Positions 44,654 to 54,272 of a stretch of DNA of 64,000 nt are shown in pieces (the stretch's first letter is position 1; every line of letters starts with the position of its first letter). Both the position numbers and the translations under genes were made by a program. Below the pieces are notes generated by a model. That model had not been told where the DNA came from. It did not search any database and worked only from the letters and a program-made list of their open reading frames with translations. Source of the stretch: Mesorhizobium sp. AR02 (GTDB taxonomy: Bacteria > Pseudomonadota > Alphaproteobacteria > Rhizobiales > Rhizobiaceae); the NCBI RefSeq assembly GCF_024746835.1, contig NZ_CP080531.1, forward strand, positions 372,001 through 436,000, written 5' to 3'.

Positions 44654-45628
44654 TCAGCGGATGACCGGTTCGCCATGAAAGCGTCGGCGCGAGGGGCGCG
44701 AAACACCGAAGCCGACTTCCATCATCAGCCGCGGCGTGCGCGCCGGCACGGTGCCCATGTGGAAGCCGAACGGGTCCTCGACGAAGCCGAGGCCGGCTTC
44801 GCCGGTCAGCGTCACCGGGCTTTGCTCGCCATAGACGTTCAACACTTCCTGGGCGGGATGGCCGACCAGCAGGGTCAGCTGATGTTTTATGGCGCGCCTG
44901 TTATGGCTGCCCCTGACATAGACATGCGGACCGGTATCGGCGTCGACGGGCTTGAGGTAGAAGAAGAATTTCAGCATGCGCCAGTCGTCGAGGTCGAAAT
45001 GATACTTGCCGAGCGAGGCAAGGTTCTTGTCGGCGTCCGAGGCCTCGCCGGTCGGAAAGCTCCACCAGACGCGCGTCGTGATCAGTTTGGCCTGAGCGCC
45101 GAGATAATGCGCGGCAATGTCGAGAAGCAGCGGATCGCGCTGTATGGCGAGTGCCGCCGGACAGTCGAGAATGCGCTCGAAATAGTGCCCGCTGAGCAGC
45201 GAGCGGCCCAGGCGCTTTTCGGCCTGCGCATGTTCGCCCGGCATGAATTCGAGACGGCGGTCGAAATTGCCGAAGCAAGGCGTACGCCCCGCGAAATCTG
45301 CGATCTGCTCATGAATTTCCGGTGGCAGGACCAGGCCTGAAAACAGGCCGTCGGAACGCAGCGCATCGACCACCGCAGCCCGCTCGACACCGGAAAACAT
45401 CGTATCCCCGACATTGTCGGCCGGGCGGGCACGTTTTGCGCCAAGCCAATGCATCCGGCGCCCGGGCATGGTGCGCGCCAGCATGAACATTGGCAGCCAG
45501 GCAGGGTTTTCGCGCAGGTCCGTGAGATAGGTCGGAATGCGCACCGCGATGCGCCGCAACAGGCTGCCACTGCGCGCAATGGCCTCGAGACTGGCGGCGC
45601 CGGATTTGTCTGATGATGAAAGGTTCAT
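44654..45628 (-). CDS. PhyH-like dioxygenase family protein
   Basis: This 324-residue protein has a late HxD pattern (KYHFDLDDWRMLKFFFYL) and a partner stretch DTGPHVYVRGSHNRRAIKH, with a distal His in FGFHMGTVPARTPRLMMEVG, resembling the PhyH Fe(II)/2-oxoglutarate fold. An N-terminal region of about 100 residues precedes it. The substrate is unknown. The ATG at 45628 was chosen; the frame upstream is less like protein. It is convergent with the GFA gene. Confidence 0.7.
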   Translation of the reverse strand: MNLSSSDKSGAASLEAIARSGSLLRRIAVRIPTYLTDLRENPAWLPMFMLARTMPGRRMHWLGAKRARPADNVGDTMFSGVERAAVVDALRSDGLFSGLVLPPEIHEQIADFAGRTPCFGNFDRRLEFMPGEHAQAEKRLGRSLLSGHYFERILDCPAALAIQRDPLLLDIAAHYLGAQAKLITTRVWWSFPTGEASDADKNLASLGKYHFDLDDWRMLKFFFYLKPVDADTGPHVYVRGSHNRRAIKHQLTLLVGHPAQEVLNVYGEQSPVTLTGEAGLGFVEDPFGFHMGTVPARTPRLMMEVGFGVSRPSRRRFHGEPVIR

Positions 45629-45774
45629 CGGGTCCTCTTCTATGAGGGTGATACCCGATGCCGCATCGGTGCTCACCACTCGCATGACCCAAACCCAATT
45701 CACCCACCTCAGGGGAAGGCTACCCCCGCGTCAGATTTTGTGCAATGCACAATGAACAGAGCAGCCGCAAAAAA

Positions 45775-46302
45775 TCACTTTGGCGAGCGGTGCTGCTGCT
45801 TCGGCGGCGCCACCCAGATCTCGGCTTCGAGCTTCTTTGTCGCCAGGCCACGCGCCAGCGCCTCGGCGTTGCCGGCACTCTTCGACAGGGATGCGGCCTG
45901 CCGCTTGCTGATCACCAGTCCATCGGCGAGCGCGCGATTTCCCGAAAAGACCCTAGCCAGGAACGGCGTGCGGCTGCCCCGTGCGCGAGAGAATCGCGCC
46001 GCCACGGTCTGCCTCGCCGTATGGGCGATGACCGCTTCGATCCAGCCTTCCACCAGCCGCGCGCCCGGCTCCAGCAGCAGCAGCCAGTCACCCTTGGCCT
46101 GCCGGATCCCGGCGGCGATACCGCCGCTTGCCACATACTGGCAGCCAGCATGCTCGGCAACATGATGCGTCTGGTCGGTGGAGCCGGTGTCGCAGACGAC
46201 GACCTCGCGCACCACGCCCTCCACCGCGCCGCCAATCAGCGAGGCGAGCGTGCGGGCGAGAGCCTCCTCGTCATTGCGCGTTTCGATGAGAACGCTGAGC
46301 AT
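45775..46302 (-). CDS. Short glycosyltransferase family 2-like protein
   Basis: This 175-residue protein starts MLSVLIETRNDEEALARTLA, as GT2 enzymes do, followed by VVVCDTGSTDQTHHVAEHAG, with the Asp that binds the nucleotide sugar, and GDWLLLLEPGARLVEGWIEA. It ends soon after with a Lys/Gln-rich tail. GT2 enzymes usually are longer, so it may lack part of the acceptor domain. It is divergent from the radical SAM gene by about 100 bp. Confidence 0.8.
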   Translation of the reverse strand: MLSVLIETRNDEEALARTLASLIGGAVEGVVREVVVCDTGSTDQTHHVAEHAGCQYVASGGIAAGIRQAKGDWLLLLEPGARLVEGWIEAVIAHTARQTVAARFSRARGSRTPFLARVFSGNRALADGLVISKRQAASLSKSAGNAEALARGLATKKLEAEIWVAPPKQQHRSPK

Positions 46303-46401
46303 GTTTAGCCGAATAGCGGAAAGCCGCGCATAGCGCCAGTTTTTGCGGCGCAGCATAAAAAGTTCTTGCTTTGTTCTCATCGGCGAAATAGGAATAATTT
46401 C

Positions 46402-47607
46402 ATGAACAGAGCGATTCGACACAACATGGACAGTCCCTGGGAGCGGGCCAAGATGGAACCGATCGTGCGTGCCGACATTGCAGCTTTCGGGGCAGGACGC
46501 GCCGAGATGGCCAATGCGATGATCGAGCAGAGTGGCATGCGCATCCGTCCGGACCGCAATCGCGGCCGGTCAGCAGGCATCAATCCGTCCGGCCGCTTCG
46601 AACCTGTCAGCCGGCATGTCTTCGATGATGGCTGGAGTTCCCTGGAGGAACTGCCGCCGTTCAAGACCGAGGTGCAGGTGGAAAAGCCGCGCACCATCAT
46701 CACCCGCAACGAATCGCCCGACATCTCCTTCGACCGCTCGATCAACCCCTATCGCGGCTGCGAACATGGCTGCGTCTATTGCTTCGCGAGGCCGACGCAC
46801 GCCTTCATGGGCCTGTCGCCGGGACTGGATTTCGAATCCAAGCTGTTCGCCAAGCCGGATGCGGCGCGGCTGCTCGACAAGGAGCTGTCGAAGGACGGCT
46901 ACCAGCCACGCACAATCGCCATCGGCACCAACACCGATCCCTACCAGCCGATCGAGAAACAATACCGGATCATGCGCGAGATCCTGGAAGTGCTGGAAGC
47001 ACGCGGCCATCCGGTCGGCATCGTCACCAAGTCCGCTCTGGTGACGCGCGACATCGACATATTGTCGCGCATGGCGGAACGGGGGCTCGCCAAGGTGGCG
47101 CTGTCGGTGACGACAATGGACCGCATGCTGGCGCGCACCATGGAGCCACGCGCTTCGACACCGACCAAGCGGCTGGAGGCGATCCGGCAGCTTTCCGATG
47201 CCGGCATTCCGACTTCGGTCATGGTGGCGCCGATCATCCCCGGCCTCACCGACCAGGAGATGGAACGGATCCTCGATTCGGCACATGCCGCCGGCGCACG
47301 CGAGGCGGGTTATGTCGTGCTGCGCCTGCCGCTGGAGGTCAGCCCGATCTTCAAGGACTGGCTGCTGCGCCACTATCCCGATCGCTACCGCCACGTGATG
47401 TCGCTGATCCGCTCGATGCGCGACGGCAAGGACTATGATTCGGAATGGGGCAAGCGCATGAAGGGCGCCGGACCCTACGCATGGCAGATCGGCCGCCGCT
47501 TCGAGATCACCGCCAAGCGGCTCGGCCTCAATGCCGAACGGCGCACGCTGCGCACCGACCAGTTCGTCGCCGCTGGAAGAGACCAGGAACAGCTGATGCT
47601 GCTCTGA
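46402..47607 (+). CDS. PA0069 family radical SAM protein (SplB-like)
   Basis: This 401-residue protein binds a [4Fe-4S] cluster by CEHGCVYC (CxxxCxxC) in [20 protein letters not shown]. The fold resembles that of spore photoproduct lyase-type radical SAM enzymes of family PA0069, whose role is unknown. The ATG at 46402 has an AGGA site 8 bases upstream. The C-terminus [20 protein letters not shown] is Arg-rich, as in DNA- or RNA-binding tails. It precedes rnhB on the same strand by about 150 bp. Confidence 0.88.
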   Translation: MNRAIRHNMDSPWERAKMEPIVRADIAAFGAGRAEMANAMIEQSGMRIRPDRNRGRSAGINPSGRFEPVSRHVFDDGWSSLEELPPFKTEVQVEKPRTIITRNESPDISFDRSINPYRGCEHGCVYCFARPTHAFMGLSPGLDFESKLFAKPDAARLLDKELSKDGYQPRTIAIGTNTDPYQPIEKQYRIMREILEVLEARGHPVGIVTKSALVTRDIDILSRMAERGLAKVALSVTTMDRMLARTMEPRASTPTKRLEAIRQLSDAGIPTSVMVAPIIPGLTDQEMERILDSAHAAGAREAGYVVLRLPLEVSPIFKDWLLRHYPDRYRHVMSLIRSMRDGKDYDSEWGKRMKGAGPYAWQIGRRFEITAKRLGLNAERRTLRTDQFVAAGRDQEQLMLL

Positions 47608-47758
47608 GAATGCAATTTGCCGTGGCGGTTTGACCTGCCACGGCAAGAAATCCCGTCCGGCCTGCCCCGGCCTGCAGACGGTGCCCTCCCGGTCCGGCGC
47701 CCCACCCGACCCGGAGGGACTTGCGGAGAATCGGAGCCGATGCGAACCTCGCCGCAAC

Positions 47759-48454
47759 ATGGCTCGCGCGCGTTCCGATTCTCCGCTTCTCTTCGAAATC
47801 GTCGAGAAACCCGATTTCTCCTTCGAGACGAAGGCGATGGCCGACGGACTGTGGCCGGTTGCGGGGATGGACGAGGCCGGCCGCGGCCCCCTGGCTGGGC
47901 CCGTGGTCGCCGCAGCGGTGGTGCTCGACCCGGCCAACATCCCCGAAGGCCTCGACGATTCCAAACGGCTCAGCCATTTGCAGCGCGAGGCGCTGTTCCT
48001 GCGCATTCTTGGCTCGGCGCAGGCGGTTTCGATGGCCTCGATCAGCGCCGAGGGCATTGACGGCAGCAACATCCTCAAGGCGAGCCTCGAGGCGATGCGG
48101 CGCGCTTTGGTCGGGCTGTCGGTCCGGCCGAAGCTAGCTCTCGCCGACGGACGCGACGTGCCGCCCGGATTGCCGTGCGACGGCCGCGCGCTGATCAAGG
48201 GCGACCAGCGCTCGCAATCGATCGCCGCCGCCTCGATCGTCGCCAAGGTGATGCGCGACCGCATGATGTGCGGCTGCGGCAATCACCACGACCGTTACGG
48301 CTTCGAAGTCCATATGGGCTACGCCACCGCCCGTCACCGCACGGCGATCGAGGCGCATGGCCCGGTCGCACGGCTGCACCGCGTGTCGTTTGCGCCATTC
48401 AGGCTGGGTGGGGCTGAGGTCGTTGAAGAAGATGGCTTGGCCGGGCTCGATTGA
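47759..48454 (+). CDS. rnhB: Ribonuclease HII
   Basis: This 231-residue enzyme removes RNA from RNA-DNA hybrids and single ribonucleotides from DNA. The active-site loop is [20 protein letters not shown], and [17 protein letters not shown] and [20 protein letters not shown] follow. The ATG at 47759 begins [15 protein letters not shown], with an N-terminal extension common in Rhizobiales. Its 3' end is followed by a palindromic repeat and the atp-operon terminator. Confidence 0.95.
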   Translation: MARARSDSPLLFEIVEKPDFSFETKAMADGLWPVAGMDEAGRGPLAGPVVAAAVVLDPANIPEGLDDSKRLSHLQREALFLRILGSAQAVSMASISAEGIDGSNILKASLEAMRRALVGLSVRPKLALADGRDVPPGLPCDGRALIKGDQRSQSIAAASIVAKVMRDRMMCGCGNHHDRYGFEVHMGYATARHRTAIEAHGPVARLHRVSFAPFRLGGAEVVEEDGLAGLD

Positions 48455-48467
48455 GCCGAACGGATTG

Positions 48468-48618
48468 TCTCCCCCCTCGAAGGGGAGATGGCCGGCAGGC
48501 CAGAGGGGGTCGCCGCGCGTGAAGCACCAGCCTCTTCTTCGCCGGATAGGAAGATCGCGACAGGACGTACCGCCCCCCCTGTCGCCTTTGGCGAGATCTC
48601 CCCCTTAAGGGGGAGATT
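48468..48618. repeat. Palindromic repeat pair between rnhB and the atp operon
   Basis: The left hairpin is tctcccccctcgaaggggaga (48468-48488) and the right one is gatctcccccttaagggggagatt (48595-48618). The about 100 bp in between are GC-rich with no gene. The hairpins use the same C/G stems as the element at 20995-21190 and the repeats at 28609 and 29079. It lies in the convergent gap of rnhB and atpF. Confidence 0.78.
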
Positions 48619-48636
48619 ATCCGCGCTCAACAAAAA

Positions 48637-48660
48637 AGCCGCCAGGTTACCCGGGCGGCT
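48637..48660 (-). terminator. Rho-independent terminator of the atp operon
   Basis: On the minus strand agccgcc, a 10-base loop and ggcggct form a stem followed by six T residues. It lies 25 bp beyond the atpF stop, in the direction of the operon. Confidence 0.8.
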
Positions 48661-48684
48661 CCATGTCGGCGGCTCAAGAGCCGC

Positions 48685-49176
48685 TCAGTTCAGCTTGGCC
48701 TTCACATCCGCGAGCGAAGCCTTGAACAAATCGGCTCCGGCCTTGACGTCGACCTTGGCGGCGAGCAGAGAGCGCGCGGCCTCGACGGCGATGTCGACGG
48801 CGCTGGCGCGGACTTCGGCGACCGCATCACGCTCCGCCTGACCGATCTTCTGCTCGGCGAGCGCGGTGCGCCGGGCCACATAATCCTCGGACTTCTTGTG
48901 TGCGTCGGCGGCGAGCATCTCGGCTTCGCGCTTGGCGGCCGCGACGATGTCGGCAGCCTCCTGCTCGGCTTCCTTGCGCTTCTTCTTGTATTGGCCGAGC
49001 AGTTGCTGGGCCTCGTCGCGCAGCTTGCGGGCCTCGTCGAGCTCACTGCTGATCCTGGCGGCGCGGGCGTCGAGCGCCTTGGCGATCAGGCCGGGCACCT
49101 TGATGTAGATGGCGACGCCCAGGAAGATGATCAGGGCAATCGTGGCCCAGAGCGTTGCAAGAGATGTAGCGTCCAT
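48685..49176 (-). CDS. atpF: F0F1 ATP synthase subunit b
   Basis: This 163-residue subunit has an N-terminal membrane helix (MDATSLATLWATIALIIFLG) and a long charged coiled coil (ELDEARKLRDEAQQLLGQYK) that forms the stator stalk with b'. It is the last gene of atpI-B-E-G-F, 10 bp after atpG. Length is normal for alphaproteobacteria. Confidence 0.93.
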   Translation of the reverse strand: MDATSLATLWATIALIIFLGVAIYIKVPGLIAKALDARAARISSELDEARKLRDEAQQLLGQYKKKRKEAEQEAADIVAAAKREAEMLAADAHKKSEDYVARRTALAEQKIGQAERDAVAEVRASAVDIAVEAARSLLAAKVDVKAGADLFKASLADVKAKLN

Positions 49177-49186
49177 GATGCGCTCC

Positions 49187-49768
49187 TCACCGGGCCACGG
49201 ATTTGACCGCGGCCGCGATCTCGGCCTTGCTGGCCTTGCCGCCGACCAAGGCTTCGACGATCGCCGAAGCCGTATCCTCGGCGATGCTGCCGACTTCCTT
49301 CATGGCGTTGGACTTGATGGAAGAAATGCGCGCCTCGGCCTCGCCAAGCTTCTCGTCGAGCGCGGCCTCGATCTTCTTGCGCGCGGTCTCGGCTTCCGCC
49401 TTGGCCGCATCGGCGGCCTGCTGGCCGATCGAATTGGCGTTCTTCTTGGCTTCCGCCAGTTCCTGCTCGTAAGCAGCAACGGCAGCGTCGGCCTCGCCCT
49501 TCAATTTGCTCGCCTGATCGAGATCCTGGCTGACGCGATCGTTGCGGACATCGATGATGCCGCCGATGCGCGGCATCGCTACCTTCTTCAAGAAGAGGTA
49601 GAACAGCCCAAAGGTGATCGCCAGCCACAGAAGCTGCGACGGAAACGTCGCCGGATCGAATGGCGGGAACGTGCCATGCGCTTCGGCAGGCACGCCTGTG
49701 CCGGAATGCGTGTCGCCTTCCGTCACGGCGGGCGCGGTCTCTTCCGCAAAGGCAGATGTCACGAACAT
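49187..49768 (-). CDS. atpG: F0F1 ATP synthase subunit b'
   Basis: This 193-residue second stator subunit has a signal-like N-terminal segment, a membrane helix (LLWLAITFGLFYLFLKKVAM) and a coiled coil (DDLDQASKLK region onward). It pairs with b, a feature of photosynthetic and alphaproteobacterial enzymes. It is 10 bp from atpF and about 60 bp from atpE. The name atpG is also used for the gamma subunit in other nomenclature. Confidence 0.9.
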   Translation of the reverse strand: MFVTSAFAEETAPAVTEGDTHSGTGVPAEAHGTFPPFDPATFPSQLLWLAITFGLFYLFLKKVAMPRIGGIIDVRNDRVSQDLDQASKLKGEADAAVAAYEQELAEAKKNANSIGQQAADAAKAEAETARKKIEAALDEKLGEAEARISSIKSNAMKEVGSIAEDTASAIVEALVGGKASKAEIAAAVKSVAR

Positions 49769-49830
49769 CTCATTCCCCTGTCCATAAGGTAAGGTCGCAC
49801 CATGCGCCCCCCTTCGTCAGCCTGTGTTTC

Positions 49831-50055
49831 TTACTTGAACACCAGGAGGAGCGCGATCAGGAGCGAGAAGATGCCCAGAGCTTCGGTCACGGCGAAGCCG
49901 AAAATCAGGCGGCCGAACTGGCCATCGGCAGCCGACGGATTGCGCAGCGCGCCCGAGAGATAGCTGCCGAAGATGTTGCCCAGGCCGATGCCCGCGCCAC
50001 CCATGCCCAGGCAAGCGATGCCGGCGCCGATTGCAGCTGCTGCATTTACTTCCAT
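49831..50055 (-). CDS. atpE: F0F1 ATP synthase subunit c
   Basis: This 74-residue proteolipid has two membrane helices, the second with the proton-carrying Glu58 in [20 protein letters not shown]. The loop between helices is RNPSAADGQ. It forms the rotating ring of F0. It lies between atpB and atpG on the same strand, in the order expected for Rhizobiales. Confidence 0.95.
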   Translation of the reverse strand: MEVNAAAAIGAGIACLGMGGAGIGLGNIFGSYLSGALRNPSAADGQFGRLIFGFAVTEALGIFSLLIALLLVFK

Positions 50056-50118
50056 GTCAAACTCCTTGTGGTTCCGTTGTCGTTGCAGATTGTAGTTGGC
50101 GTCATGCGCCGGTGAAAT

Positions 50119-50877
50119 TTAGTGGCTCGGGTGCAGGGCGTCGTTGAGGTACATGCAGGTCAACACCGCAAAGACATAGGCCTGCAGGAAGGCGACGAGC
50201 AGTTCCAGCGCCGTCAGCGCCACCGCCATGGCCAGCGGCAGGATCGAGCCCGCCACGCCGACCGCGCCCAGCGCGGAGAGGCTGACGACGAAGCCCGAAA
50301 ACACCTTCAGCGTGATGTGGCCGGCCAACATGTTGGCGAACAGACGAACCGAGAGGCTGATCGGGCGCGAGACGAAGGAAATCACCTCGATCGGAACGAC
50401 AAGCACCATCATTACGAGAGGCACGCCTTTCGGCACGAACAGCTTCAGGAAACCAAGGCCATGCTTCATGAAGCCGTAGACGATGACGGTGCCAATCACC
50501 AGGATGGCCAGACCGAAGGTGACGATGATGTGGCTGGTGATGGTGAAGAAATAGGGGAACAGGCCGAGCAGATTGGCGACCAGCACGAACATGAACAGCG
50601 AAAACACAAGCGGGAAGAACTTCATGCCCTGGGTGCCGGCGGCGTCACGCAACATGTTTGCGACGAATTCGTAGGCCATCTCGGAGACCGACTGAAGCCG
50701 GCCGGGAACCAGGCTGCGGCTTGACGTGGTGAGAAACAGGAACGCGGCGGCGACCACCACGGTCGCGACCATGAACAGTGCCGAATTTGTGAAGGACAGG
50801 TCGTAGCCGCCGATGTTAATCGGAACCAGCTTGATGATATGGAACTGGTGGATCGGATCGACCTTGTCAGCTGCCAC
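50119..50877 (-). CDS. atpB: F0F1 ATP synthase subunit a
   Basis: This 252-residue membrane subunit holds the proton half-channels. The essential arginine is in [20 protein letters not shown] and the last helix is [20 protein letters not shown]. It starts [20 protein letters not shown]. It is 63 bp upstream of atpE in the operon. Confidence 0.95.
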   Translation of the reverse strand: MAADKVDPIHQFHIIKLVPINIGGYDLSFTNSALFMVATVVVAAAFLFLTTSSRSLVPGRLQSVSEMAYEFVANMLRDAAGTQGMKFFPLVFSLFMFVLVANLLGLFPYFFTITSHIIVTFGLAILVIGTVIVYGFMKHGLGFLKLFVPKGVPLVMMVLVVPIEVISFVSRPISLSVRLFANMLAGHITLKVFSGFVVSLSALGAVGVAGSILPLAMAVALTALELLVAFLQAYVFAVLTCMYLNDALHPSH

Positions 50878-50961
50878 GTTCTAACCCCGTCAATGCCGCG
50901 TACGGCCAAATTACCCTTGCCGCACGAGGGCGGCTATTTCCAAATGCCGCCTGAAGGGCGG

Positions 50962-51369
50962 TCATTTGCTGTCGTCCCGGCCAGAGCGCGATTTATCGCC
51001 CTGCCCGAATTCTGCCACAACGCCTGCGGAACGCATGACATTGAGTATACCGGCGCCAAAACCAAGCAGCAGGAAAACGATCAGACCCCACGGCGATGTC
51101 CCCGCCATACGGTCGATGATCCAGCCGATGCCGGCGCCCACCACCACGCCAGCGATAAATTCACTGGAGAGTTTGACCGCCTGGCCATATCCGGCCGCAC
51201 TGCCCGCTTTCGCGTCGTCTTTCCCCTCGAGCCGGTTCGGCAGCCTTGTCGCAAGCGATGCTTCAAGTTCACGCCGACGTCGCTCAAGATCGTCGTCGCG
51301 GATGTCGGCTTCATGATGTTTGCCGCGGCCGGTTTCTCCGGTTCCGCCTGGCCCATTCTTGTCGGCCAT
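50962..51369 (-). CDS. atpI: ATP synthase protein I
   Basis: This 135-residue protein heads the FO operon. It has a charged N-terminus (EADIRDDDLERRRRELEASL) and two membrane helices (SEFIAGVVVGAGIGWIIDRM and GLIVFLLLGFGAGIL), as expected for AtpI, an assembly factor for the c ring. It lies 84 bp upstream of atpB on the same strand. Confidence 0.88.
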   Translation of the reverse strand: MADKNGPGGTGETGRGKHHEADIRDDDLERRRRELEASLATRLPNRLEGKDDAKAGSAAGYGQAVKLSSEFIAGVVVGAGIGWIIDRMAGTSPWGLIVFLLLGFGAGILNVMRSAGVVAEFGQGDKSRSGRDDSK

Positions 51370-51625
51370 CGCAACCCCCCTGCCCGGTCAGACCGTCACC
51401 GTCCGTCCGCTTCTAAAGTCGCCGGCAACATAGTTAGAGGGTTTGCGCCCGTCAAGCCACGGGCGGAAGATCATTGCCATGTATTTTAGGTAATAGAATC
51501 AACGAATTAGAGAGGTGCGACATCGTGCCCGTCGCGAGGATGGGGATGCGGCGCGCGAATCCCCCGGGCAATGGCTGCCTGATCGAGCCTGTGACCGGTG
51601 GAAAAGACCAGCGACCGACGGGCCC

Positions 51626-52810
51626 TCAGCTCCAGCCGCCGCCATAGGTGCGGTAAAAGATATGCAGGCCGATCTTGGTCATCTTCTGCATCGTGCGCGC
51701 CCAGCCCGGATGGACATATTGGGCATAGTAGTGGGTCGACGATCCGACCTCCGGGATGAAGATCTTGCCGGCGGTGACGGCCATGGCGATGTCCTGCGCG
51801 GTCTTGTAGGCGGCCGGGCTGTCGATGCGCTTCTTCCTGCCGTCACAGGCGAAGGAGAACTGGCAGCGGTTGAACCAGCTGTCATTCTGGTAGACGACGC
51901 CGCAGATCGAATTCGGATAGGCCGGATTACGCACGCGGTTGAGGATGACCTGGGCGACGGCAGCCTGGCCGCGCACGGATTCGCTCCTCGCCTCGAAATA
52001 GATGCCGTTGGCCAGGCACTTTTGCTCGGGCTTGGAGAAGACACTGGCCGGAAGCGGGTTCTGGATCCACCAATGGTCGCCCTTGGCCATCGGCGGAATG
52101 AAGCGGCCACTGTTGGGCTGCTCGTCCTGCAGCAGGGCCTCGAAGGGCGAGGCCTTGGCATAGTCCGGTTCGGATTGCGCATAGGCCGTCGCCAGCACAT
52201 CGGGATGGTCGTTGTTGACCAGGGCGGCAAGCATGGCCGGCACGCCGGGATCCGGCTTCTTGTCCTCACGTGCATGGAATTCCGCGGCGATCTGGATTTC
52301 CTTGCCTTTGATCTGAGGCTTGGCGAAGGCCATTTTCAGGCCGCCGTCCATGCTCGGCCGCATCAAGGAGGAGGTCCGCTGGAAGATCGAACCGGCGTTG
52401 AAGTTCTTCGGTGGCGCAACGGGAGACACCTGGACGATGCGGCCCTTCTTGTCGGCGCGCACCACGCGATCCTCGTCGGGCGAGCCGCTGACCTTGCCGC
52501 CCTTGCCGCGGAACGACACGTTGCCGACGCCAGCCAGGTGGATGCCCGATCCGGAGATCGAGCCGGTGACGTCGGAATCCACGAACGGCATCTCGGCGGC
52601 ATGCACCGAACCGGCGACGGATCTCTCGACATAGGAATTCCAGCGCGCCGTCGGCGATTCGAGGCCGGACACCAAGCTGGTCATGTCCTGGTAGGCGGCG
52701 ACGGTCGGGAAGCCGATCCAGATGCCGAGGCCGATGATGAACGGAGATACGAAGCTGCGTTTCTTCTCACCGGCGGCGGCAACAAGCCGCTTCAACACAC
52801 GTCGATGCAC
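51626..52810 (-). CDS. Cell wall hydrolase (SleB-like, Hydrolase_2)
   Basis: This 394-residue protein has a single N-terminal membrane or signal segment (SFVSPFIIGLGIWIGFPTVA) and a C-terminal hydrolase domain of about 130 residues (CLANGIYFEARSESVRGQAA to the end), the SleB type, with Glu in YFEARSE and the VILNRVRNPAYPNSICGVVY stretch. The middle is a long linker without a clear domain. It should cut peptidoglycan at the cell surface. The GTG at 52810 has GGAG at 8 bases. It is divergent from the acyltransferase gene. Confidence 0.9.
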   Translation of the reverse strand: MHRRVLKRLVAAAGEKKRSFVSPFIIGLGIWIGFPTVAAYQDMTSLVSGLESPTARWNSYVERSVAGSVHAAEMPFVDSDVTGSISGSGIHLAGVGNVSFRGKGGKVSGSPDEDRVVRADKKGRIVQVSPVAPPKNFNAGSIFQRTSSLMRPSMDGGLKMAFAKPQIKGKEIQIAAEFHAREDKKPDPGVPAMLAALVNNDHPDVLATAYAQSEPDYAKASPFEALLQDEQPNSGRFIPPMAKGDHWWIQNPLPASVFSKPEQKCLANGIYFEARSESVRGQAAVAQVILNRVRNPAYPNSICGVVYQNDSWFNRCQFSFACDGRKKRIDSPAAYKTAQDIAMAVTAGKIFIPEVGSSTHYYAQYVHPGWARTMQKMTKIGLHIFYRTYGGGWS

Positions 52811-53072
52811 GGAACACTCTCCAGGAACGCCACTGACCCCACTGGAGAGCAAAATGATGCATTAACCTTGATGGGACGTTAACGGGATCGATCGGGTTTT
52901 CTCAGTCGGCTCAAGGTCGTGGTGTCGAAGTCGGGCGGTTTTGCGGCGGGATGGCGACGGAATACCAATCCGCGTTCCCGGGACCGGCCTTAACCGGATA
53001 TCCATATTCCAACCATCACAATGGAGCTGTTCGAAACAGCGGCCGCGCAAGCCGAGCGACGAGGCAACGGTC

Positions 53073-54266
53073 GTGGACACTACAACCGCAAACGGCGTGA
53101 ACTCGATAGAGCCACCCGGACGCCCCCAGCTTCATAATTTGACGGCCCTGCGGGCTTTTGCGGCCCTATCGATATTCATCCATCATCTGAAGTCGTTTGG
53201 AATCGATGCGTCGCAATCCATCCGGAATATGGATCTCGGCTGCGCCGTCTCGTTTTTCTTTGTCCTGTCGGGATTCGTGTTGTCATACAGTTTCGCAGGG
53301 CGTTTCTTTGACTGGCGCGATGTAAGACACTTTGTCTTCCAGAGATTTTTCAGGCTCTGGCCTGTTCACATGCTGTGTTCCTTTTTTGCCCTGGTGACGC
53401 TTCATGGACCCGCAAGCCTTCTCACCGCATATCTAACGACGACGCTCCAGAGCTCATGGATTCCGACCTACGGCACGGCCTACGCCTACAATGGCGTCTC
53501 ATGGTCGATATCGGTCGAGTTATTCTTCTACCTTCTCCTGCCGTTCATTCTGATCCTGAGGCCAAACCAGGTCATGCTGGTGATTTGCGGCTGGACCCTT
53601 GCCGTCCTCGGCCTGCTTGCGTTCACGGCGGTTTTGCCCGGTCCGGTATTTCCGCCTTCTTCCGAACGACCGTGGCTGGATTTCTACGTTACGGACGCGT
53701 CGTTCGTTCAACTTTTTCCGCCTCTGCGCACGGTGGAATTCCTGTCGGGGATAGCCGTCTATCAATTGTTCAGACTTCGGCGCATCCCCGCCGGCTGGTT
53801 GGCGTCCACTCAGATTGCGGCAATCGCCTGCCTGGTGCTTTATGCCGGCGTGCATGACGAGATCACGCGATCCCTCGCCGACCATGCATCGGTCATGGCA
53901 TCTGTCGCGTACCGCGAATATGGGATGTATCCGGTATTCGCTGCCTTGGTCTATGTCTTTGCACACCAATCCGGCGCGGTGACGCGCGTTCTATCTTGCC
54001 GCCCGTTGATTTTCTGCGGTGAGATCAGTTTTGCATTTTACATGATTCATCAAATCGTCATTTTCAACCTGGCCTACAATTACGAGTTCGATAAGCACTA
54101 CGGTCCAATAGCAGCCACAATTTCGGCAGCGATATTGAGCCTTGGCCTTTCGGTCATCCTCCATCGAACGGCGGAAAAACCCGCCATCGCCTGGGCCAAA
54201 CGGCGGTTCCCGATGTCCAGGCTCGCACCTTCATCCCCGCATATGCCGCTGGCTGCCTTGGTTTGA
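53073..54266 (+). CDS. Acyltransferase family 3 (membrane O-acyltransferase)
   Basis: This 397-residue protein has about ten membrane helices. The acyltransferase 3 pattern is at the start (LTALRAFAALSIFIHHLKSF) and in FFFVLSGFVLSYSFAGRFF and FRLWPVHMLCSFFALV, with YNGVSWSISVELFFYLLLPF later. Members acetylate or acylate sugars of lipopolysaccharide, exopolysaccharide or Nod factor. It starts at a GTG at 53073 with GAGG in front; the frame upstream is a stretch of low similarity. The true acceptor is unknown. Confidence 0.85.
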   Translation: MDTTTANGVNSIEPPGRPQLHNLTALRAFAALSIFIHHLKSFGIDASQSIRNMDLGCAVSFFFVLSGFVLSYSFAGRFFDWRDVRHFVFQRFFRLWPVHMLCSFFALVTLHGPASLLTAYLTTTLQSSWIPTYGTAYAYNGVSWSISVELFFYLLLPFILILRPNQVMLVICGWTLAVLGLLAFTAVLPGPVFPPSSERPWLDFYVTDASFVQLFPPLRTVEFLSGIAVYQLFRLRRIPAGWLASTQIAAIACLVLYAGVHDEITRSLADHASVMASVAYREYGMYPVFAALVYVFAHQSGAVTRVLSCRPLIFCGEISFAFYMIHQIVIFNLAYNYEFDKHYGPIAATISAAILSLGLSVILHRTAEKPAIAWAKRRFPMSRLAPSSPHMPLAALV

Positions 54267-54272
54267 CGTGTC

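Noticed and set aside
46570..48282. 570-codon minus-strand frame over the radical SAM and rnhB genes
   Set aside because: It is a shadow of two well-supported plus-strand genes.
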